Part shown: one piece after another, positions 6,367 through 10,633 of the stretch
How the letters are laid out: every line of letters begins with the position of its first letter
Position numbering within the stretch: the stretch's first letter is position 1
Assembly (NCBI GenBank): GCA_022565135.1
Contig: JADFKA010000037.1
Coordinates: 1-10,633, forward strand
Origin: Pseudomonadota bacterium
GTDB taxonomy: Bacteria > Pseudomonadota > Gammaproteobacteria > Steroidobacterales > Woeseiaceae
Direction of reading: 5' to 3'
Length of the DNA: 10,633 nt
Program-made: the position numbers and the translations under genes
The notes under the pieces: generated by a model
The model's input: only the letters and a program-made list of their open reading frames with translations
The model's database searches: none
What the model was told of the DNA's origin: nothing

Positions 6367-6387
6367 TTTCTACCGCGCAGACTCCTA
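6367..6387 (-). repeat. Right terminal inverted repeat of the palindromic element
   Basis: This 21-nt arm is a perfect reverse complement of 6148-6168. Its outer three bases, 6385-6387, form the TAG stop codon of the chpC gene on the minus strand. Confidence 0.9.
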
Positions 6388-6855
6388 GGCCTGAATTGAC
6401 TCTTCGACGAGCATACTCTCTAGTCTCTCAAGATCAGGAATCAGTGGAAATTCATTGATCATCTTGACGCGACACAGTACGGGCGCTGACTCGGGCCAAT
6501 CATCAGTCGAATCGAGTTTGAGGACATCACGATTGACCCGTACGAGTTGCGGAAATCCCTGCGTCAAGATGCCGAAGTATCCGGTCTTCAACTGTCCGGT
6601 GGTTGCATAGAACACTACAATTCGTGTGCGGCCCGTTATGGCAGGCACTGCTTTACCCAGCGCACCCTCAAATGACACGACCGGTAAGGAGCGTCCATTC
6701 CAGATAACCGTGCCCAGCATCCAGCTGTGCGCGCCAGCCTCGTGATCGGGTTTCGAAAAACGCACAACCTCGGCGACACAGACACGCGGCACAATCAAGC
6801 GGTCATCGGATAACGGCACCAGGAGGCTATACAGTTCATCAGGCGTTGCAGTCAC
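6385..6855 (-). CDS. chpC: CheW-domain protein, ChpC-like
   Basis: This 156-residue single-domain CheW-like protein probably links chemoreceptors to the ChpA kinase of the chemosensory-pili system that governs twitching motility. The sequence fits ChpC: LYSLLVPLSDDRLIVPRVCVAEVV (8-31), SWMLGTVIWNGRSLPVVSFEGALG (44-67), GRTRIVVFYATTG, YFGILTQGFPQLVRV and a C-terminal VLCRVKMINEFPLIPDLERLESML. The start is GTG 6855, whose GTGA overlaps the chpA stop. AAGGGG at 6867-6872 inside chpA is a plausible ribosome-binding site with 11-nt spacing. The TAG stop is provided by the end of the palindromic element, yet the protein ends where the family does. Coupling to chpA implies a fixed kinase-to-adaptor ratio. 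A generic CheW is the alternative, but linkage to chpA favours ChpC. Confidence 0.85.
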   Translation of the reverse strand: MTATPDELYSLLVPLSDDRLIVPRVCVAEVVRFSKPDHEAGAHSWMLGTVIWNGRSLPVVSFEGALGKAVPAITGRTRIVVFYATTGQLKTGYFGILTQGFPQLVRVNRDVLKLDSTDDWPESAPVLCRVKMINEFPLIPDLERLESMLVEESIQA

Positions 6856-9800
6856 GACAGCATGATCCCCTTCTCTTCGAGCAGTCGTTGAATGGCCTCG
6901 AGTAACGCCGAATCCTGATACGGCTTGCCCAGGTAATCATTGACACCGAGCTCGATCGCGCGAGCCCTGTGTTTGTCGCCCACACGTGATGTCACCATGA
7001 TAATCGGCACATCGGCAACACGATCGTCATTTCGTACATGCAACGCAAACTCGTAGCCATCCATGCGCGGCATTTCGATGTCCAGCACGATGATGTCGGG
7101 TTTGTTGTCCTGTAACACACCGATCGCATCAAGACCGTCCTTGGCGGTAACAACCCGCATGCCGTGGCGTTCCAGGAGCCGTTCCGTAACACGGCGTACC
7201 GTAATCGAATCATCGACGACCAGCGCGACGGGTCGTTCGTCGATCGGAGTTGGTGCAGCGGTCTTCAGTTCAACAACCGGCACCCCGCCACGAACTAGCG
7301 CAGCGATATCGAGAATCAGTACGACGCTACCATCGCCCAGGATTGTGGCGCCGGATATGCCTCGAATACTCGCCAATTGCGGTCCTACCGACTTAACCAC
7401 GATTTCGCGACTTGCGAGCATCTCATCGGTGAGTAGTGCAGCGGAGTGTTCGCCTGCCCTGACAAGGATGACGGGAACGAACGCGTCGTCTTCGGGAAGT
7501 TTCGCAGCCTGCCCACCGAGGTACATGCCGAGGTGGCGGAACCGGTAAGTCTGCTCACCGTATACATAACTCGGCTCGATTTGACTTAAGCGGTTTTCCA
7601 GTTCGGCGCGTGGAATCCGCGCGACGCCTTCAACTGAAGGCAGCGGCAATGCATACACCTCTTCGCCCGTGCGAATAATCAGCGCCTGCGTAATTGCCAG
7701 CGTAAACGGCAGACGCACTGTGAAGTTCGTTCCTTGCCCGGTTACAGACGAAATGTGCAGTGACCCACCCAGTTTTTTGACTTCATTGGCCACAACATCC
7801 ATGCCGACACCGCGCCCGGCTGACTGCGTAACCTTGCCCGCCGTCGAGAATCCTGGTGTTAAAATCAGGTTCATGATTTCGTCGTCGCTAACCTTGGCAT
7901 CGGGTTTGAGCATGTCGAGTTCATACGCTTTGCGACGAATCGCATCGACATCGAGACCTGATCCATCATCGGCGACGTCGATGATCATCTCCGAGCCTTC
8001 GCGGCGCAGGCGGATAGTGATTCGTCCCGTCGCCGGCTTTTTCGCCTTCTGACGTTCGTTGGGCTCTTCGATGCCGTGCACGACCGCGTTACGCAGCATG
8101 TGCTCGAAGGGCGGCAACATCTTGTTGAGTACCTGGCGATCAAGTTCGCCGGACGCGCCTTCGACAGCCAGTTCGGCGCGCTTACCAGCCTCTTTCGCAA
8201 TCTGACGCACGAGGCGGGTCAGTCGCGGCACATGGTTTTCAAACGGCACCATGCGCGCTCGCATCAGCCCATCTTGCAACTCGGCTGTCACGCGTGACTG
8301 CTGCACGAGGAGACCCTCGGATTCGGTCGTTACCCCCTGCAACAGGTCTTTGATACTGCCCAGGTCGCTGGCCGATTCGGCAAGCGCGCGAGAGAGCTGC
8401 TGAATATTCGAATAGCGATCGAGTTCGAGCGGATCAAAGTCGTGTGCCACAGCGGTATCCTGGTGGCCGTGCATGATCTGCGCTTCGGTCTCGATCTCAA
8501 GTTTCCGTAATTGCTCCCGTAGGCGACTGATGGTTTGTTCAAGTTCATCAACATGAAACTCGAATGAACTGACTTGCTGGCTCAAACGTGATTGATAAAT
8601 GCTGATCTCGCCGGCGGCGTTTAGCAGGTCTTCGAGCAAATCAGCATCGATGCGCGCAAATTCCTGACGCTGTTTCTTTTGCACCGCCTTTGGGGTTGCC
8701 TGGATCGGTTCAGGCACAGGTTCGGGCTCCGGCGCAGACTCAGGTTCCGACTCCGGCTCAGCAACCTGCTGCCCTTCGGTAATCTGTGGCGCAGCATCCT
8801 GATCCGGCGCCGGTCTGCCGATTTGTGCCAGCTCGTCGGCCAGCGGTGTGTCAATAATAACCATACTGACAGTGTCATCCGGCTCAATAGTGAACTCAGC
8901 CGGCACGGCCTTTTCGACCTCTGCGTCCGTTGGCGCTGTTTCCACCTGCGCTTCGTCCGCCACCTCAAACCCGGCATTTGCCTGTTGAATGCGTTTTAGC
9001 AGGGCGTTGGCAGCGGCTACGGGTTTACCTGTGATTACCGTATCGCGCATGCGGTGCAACTCATCGACGCTATGTTGCAACAGCTCATCCACCGCGCGCG
9101 AAGCCTTGATGCGACCTTCATCAATCGAGATAACCAACGTCTCGAGTTCGTGACTCAGGTCGCCCATCGCCGTGATGCCGGCCATGCGGGCACCACCTTT
9201 GAGGGTGTGGAGATGGCGTTTGAATTCCTCCATTGGCTGGCGAGCACCCCTGTTCTTGCTCCACCCAATCAGCGCCTTGTCGGCCATTTCGAGCAGCTCA
9301 GCCGATTCCTCCGTGAAGATGGCCGCAATCTCTGCATCGTATTCAGCCTCCTCCGGCACATCCTCAACGATGGCTGTCGGCTTTTGAATGAAGTCGGGCT
9401 CCGCTTCCCGCACAATTGTATCTTCGGGCTGTACAGCATCGGTCAGCATCGTCAGGTGATCAATCAGCGCTGTATAGTCGGCCCGACGCCGCTCGGACTG
9501 ATTGATGTCACCGACAATCGTCGCGATCGCTTTGGCTGCTGCGCGCAACCCGTTCAGCCCTGATTGCTGAAAACCGATCTTGTAGTCGTATACTCGCCGC
9601 ACAAATCGATTCAGCGCGGCGGCTACAGCTACCCCGCGTTCAACATTGGCCATGTTCGCACTGCCGTGCAGGGTATGGCAGGCACGGTGCAATTTATCAG
9701 TAACATCAAACGGCGGCGTGTGTCCTTCGCAAGCAGCGAGGTAATCTGTGATCACCTTGAGATGTCCCGTCGTCTCCTTTGAGAAGATGTCCAGCAGCAC

Positions 9801-10633
9801 CGGATCCATTTCCAACGCGGCTTCATCGTCATCTGGAGTTTCTGGTGCAGAGCTTGCGATCGTCAGCACAGCTGCATTAGGGTCACCTTCTGTGAACGCA
9901 TTTGCCCGCGCCATCAGCAGTCTGATATCGGCCGTCGGTTCGGTGCCAACTTCAAGTTGCTCTATCAATCCTGGCAATGCAGCTGCTGCATCAAGTATAA
10001 AGTCGACCATGGGTGGAGTGCGCACGAGCGTGCGATTAATCAAACGATTTAGCAGGTTTTCAATACTCCAGCTATACTCGCCGATACGTTCAGCACCCAC
10101 CATTCGGCCACTGCCCTTCAGCGTGTGGAATGATCGCCGCACCGTGATGAGTGTCTCCATGTCATCGGGCGCGTCTTGCCAGACCGGCAGTTTGCGAATG
10201 ATTAACGCGACTTCCTCCCTGGCCTCTTCGATGAATAACTCAAGAAGTTCAGGCTCAAGATGCTCGACGTCAGATGCGACGACGGGCAATGGCATAATTT
10301 CTGTCGCTCGCGCTTTTGCGGCGCGAGCCTGTTCCTCTGCCGCCGCATCTCCCTCATGCCGAACGATGCCTGTTGTCGTCGCCGCTGTTGGCGCGGCGGC
10401 TTCCTCCCGCGCAAGTCGGTGTTCGACGTCTGCCAGCACAGCCAGACAAGCCTCGGCATTATCAAGCATGTACCATGGCTCGCTACGTCCAGCCTTCACC
10501 GTCTCCATGTAATACTCGATGCTGACGATCGCGTCAGCCATGCGATCCATCTCTTTTTGCGACAGTCGCGAAGCTCCGGCACCCTGCAACATCAATATGA
10601 TCAGACGCCCAATGCGGTCAACGATCTCCATTG
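6852..10633 (-). CDS. chpA: ChpA-like hybrid chemotaxis kinase, 5' end outside the window
   Basis: This is the C-terminal 1259 or so residues of a large CheA-type histidine kinase/response regulator. The ATG at 10631 is almost certainly internal, since the frame runs to the window edge and ChpA proteins approach 2,000-2,500 residues. Numbering from that Met, three histidine phosphotransfer domains carry HTLKGSG (His169), HTLHGSA (His319) and HTLKGGA (His475). A Pro/Glu-rich linker lies at 625-644. The dimerisation region begins near 655. The ATPase domain follows with N box (HMLRNAVVHG, Asn848), DDGSG (888-892) and GRGVGMD (939-945). A CheW domain spans about 976-1115. The terminal receiver has the acidic pair Asp1140/1141, phospho-acceptor Asp1184 and Lys1236. 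All catalytic residues are intact. The order Hpt repeats-ATPase-CheW-receiver is that of Pseudomonas ChpA, which controls type IV pilus motors. It overlaps chpC by 4 nt. Confidence 0.88.
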   Translation of the reverse strand, partial: MEIVDRIGRLIILMLQGAGASRLSQKEMDRMADAIVSIEYYMETVKAGRSEPWYMLDNAEACLAVLADVEHRLAREEAAAPTAATTTGIVRHEGDAAAEEQARAAKARATEIMPLPVVASDVEHLEPELLELFIEEAREEVALIIRKLPVWQDAPDDMETLITVRRSFHTLKGSGRMVGAERIGEYSWSIENLLNRLINRTLVRTPPMVDFILDAAAALPGLIEQLEVGTEPTADIRLLMARANAFTEGDPNAAVLTIASSAPETPDDDEAALEMDPVLLDIFSKETTGHLKVITDYLAACEGHTPPFDVTDKLHRACHTLHGSANMANVERGVAVAAALNRFVRRVYDYKIGFQQSGLNGLRAAAKAIATIVGDINQSERRRADYTALIDHLTMLTDAVQPEDTIVREAEPDFIQKPTAIVEDVPEEAEYDAEIAAIFTEESAELLEMADKALIGWSKNRGARQPMEEFKRHLHTLKGGARMAGITAMGDLSHELETLVISIDEGRIKASRAVDELLQHSVDELHRMRDTVITGKPVAAANALLKRIQQANAGFEVADEAQVETAPTDAEVEKAVPAEFTIEPDDTVSMVIIDTPLADELAQIGRPAPDQDAAPQITEGQQVAEPESEPESAPEPEPVPEPIQATPKAVQKKQRQEFARIDADLLEDLLNAAGEISIYQSRLSQQVSSFEFHVDELEQTISRLREQLRKLEIETEAQIMHGHQDTAVAHDFDPLELDRYSNIQQLSRALAESASDLGSIKDLLQGVTTESEGLLVQQSRVTAELQDGLMRARMVPFENHVPRLTRLVRQIAKEAGKRAELAVEGASGELDRQVLNKMLPPFEHMLRNAVVHGIEEPNERQKAKKPATGRITIRLRREGSEMIIDVADDGSGLDVDAIRRKAYELDMLKPDAKVSDDEIMNLILTPGFSTAGKVTQSAGRGVGMDVVANEVKKLGGSLHISSVTGQGTNFTVRLPFTLAITQALIIRTGEEVYALPLPSVEGVARIPRAELENRLSQIEPSYVYGEQTYRFRHLGMYLGGQAAKLPEDDAFVPVILVRAGEHSAALLTDEMLASREIVVKSVGPQLASIRGISGATILGDGSVVLILDIAALVRGGVPVVELKTAAPTPIDERPVALVVDDSITVRRVTERLLERHGMRVVTAKDGLDAIGVLQDNKPDIIVLDIEMPRMDGYEFALHVRNDDRVADVPIIMVTSRVGDKHRARAIELGVNDYLGKPYQDSALLEAIQRLLEEKGIMLS

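Larger units (their letters stand above)
6148..6387. mobile_element. 240-bp palindromic MITE-like element between rsmE and chpC
   Basis: The segment is bounded by 21-nt perfect inverted repeats (6148-6168 and 6367-6387, TAGGAGTCTGCGCGGTAGAAA inward on each strand). Pairing continues inward with lower identity: 19 of the next 27 positions agree after a 1-nt offset. It includes a 9-bp block CGATCTTTT/AAAAGATCG at 6208-6216 and 6319-6327. The centre holds four hairpins in a row. No open reading frame of note lies inside. TA at both outer ends fits a TA target duplication as made by IS630/Tc1-type transposases. Small size, terminal repeats and lack of a transposase fit a non-autonomous element of the Correia/MITE kind. 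The family was not identified. As RNA from either strand it would fold strongly, so it could also stop transcription from both convergent genes. Confidence 0.78.

Noticed and set aside
8700..8759. Short repetitive GC-rich tract inside chpA
   Set aside because: It encodes an in-frame Glu/Pro/Ser linker (residues 625-644) between the Hpt and dimerisation regions, which is common in CheA-type kinases and needs no separate explanation.
9748..10512. Plus-strand open frame of 254 codons, very rich in Ser and Ala
   Set aside because: It is a shadow of the chpA Hpt region; low-complexity Ser/Arg composition is the usual complement of an Ala/Glu/Asp-rich coding strand.

Overview
The window looks like part of the chromosome of a free-living gammaproteobacterium. 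The evidence is an ampD-ampE pair, an RsmE of the gammaproteobacterial type, a BtuB/BtuF pair, and the 3' end of a chemosensory-pili (Chp) cluster resembling that of Pseudomonas. No species can be named from the sequence alone. The DNA is moderately GC-rich and tightly packed: four junctions between same-strand genes are 4-nt stop/start overlaps.

Left block (1-2497, + strand): a vitamin B12 uptake and activation unit. The window opens inside a cobalamin riboswitch, with its B12 box at about 15-32. This is followed by btuB (outer-membrane TonB-dependent B12 receptor) and a PduO-type cob(I)alamin adenosyltransferase 13 nt downstream.

Middle block (2426-5311, - strand): a four-gene operon read right to left, ampD - ampE - btuF-like lipoprotein - GNAT acetyltransferase. 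AmpD and AmpE belong to cell-wall recycling. BtuF is the periplasmic B12-binding partner of BtuB. The GNAT gene runs 72 bp into the 3' end of the adenosyltransferase gene in antisense. rsmE (5399-6139, + strand) diverges from ampD.

Right block (6385-10633, - strand): the 3' part of a ChpA-like hybrid chemotaxis kinase (three Hpt domains visible, then HATPase, CheW and receiver) overlapping a ChpC-like CheW protein. The kinase gene starts outside the window.

The most unusual object is a 240-bp palindromic element at 6148-6387, wedged between the convergent rsmE and chpC genes. It has 21-nt perfect terminal inverted repeats flanked by (or ending in) TA, a further diverged paired region, and four consecutive small hairpins at its centre. 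It supplies the present stop codon of chpC. Removing the element with one TA recreates a TAA stop, so the ancestral site can be reconstructed. It looks like a non-autonomous MITE-like insertion that may now act as a two-way terminator or structured RNA.
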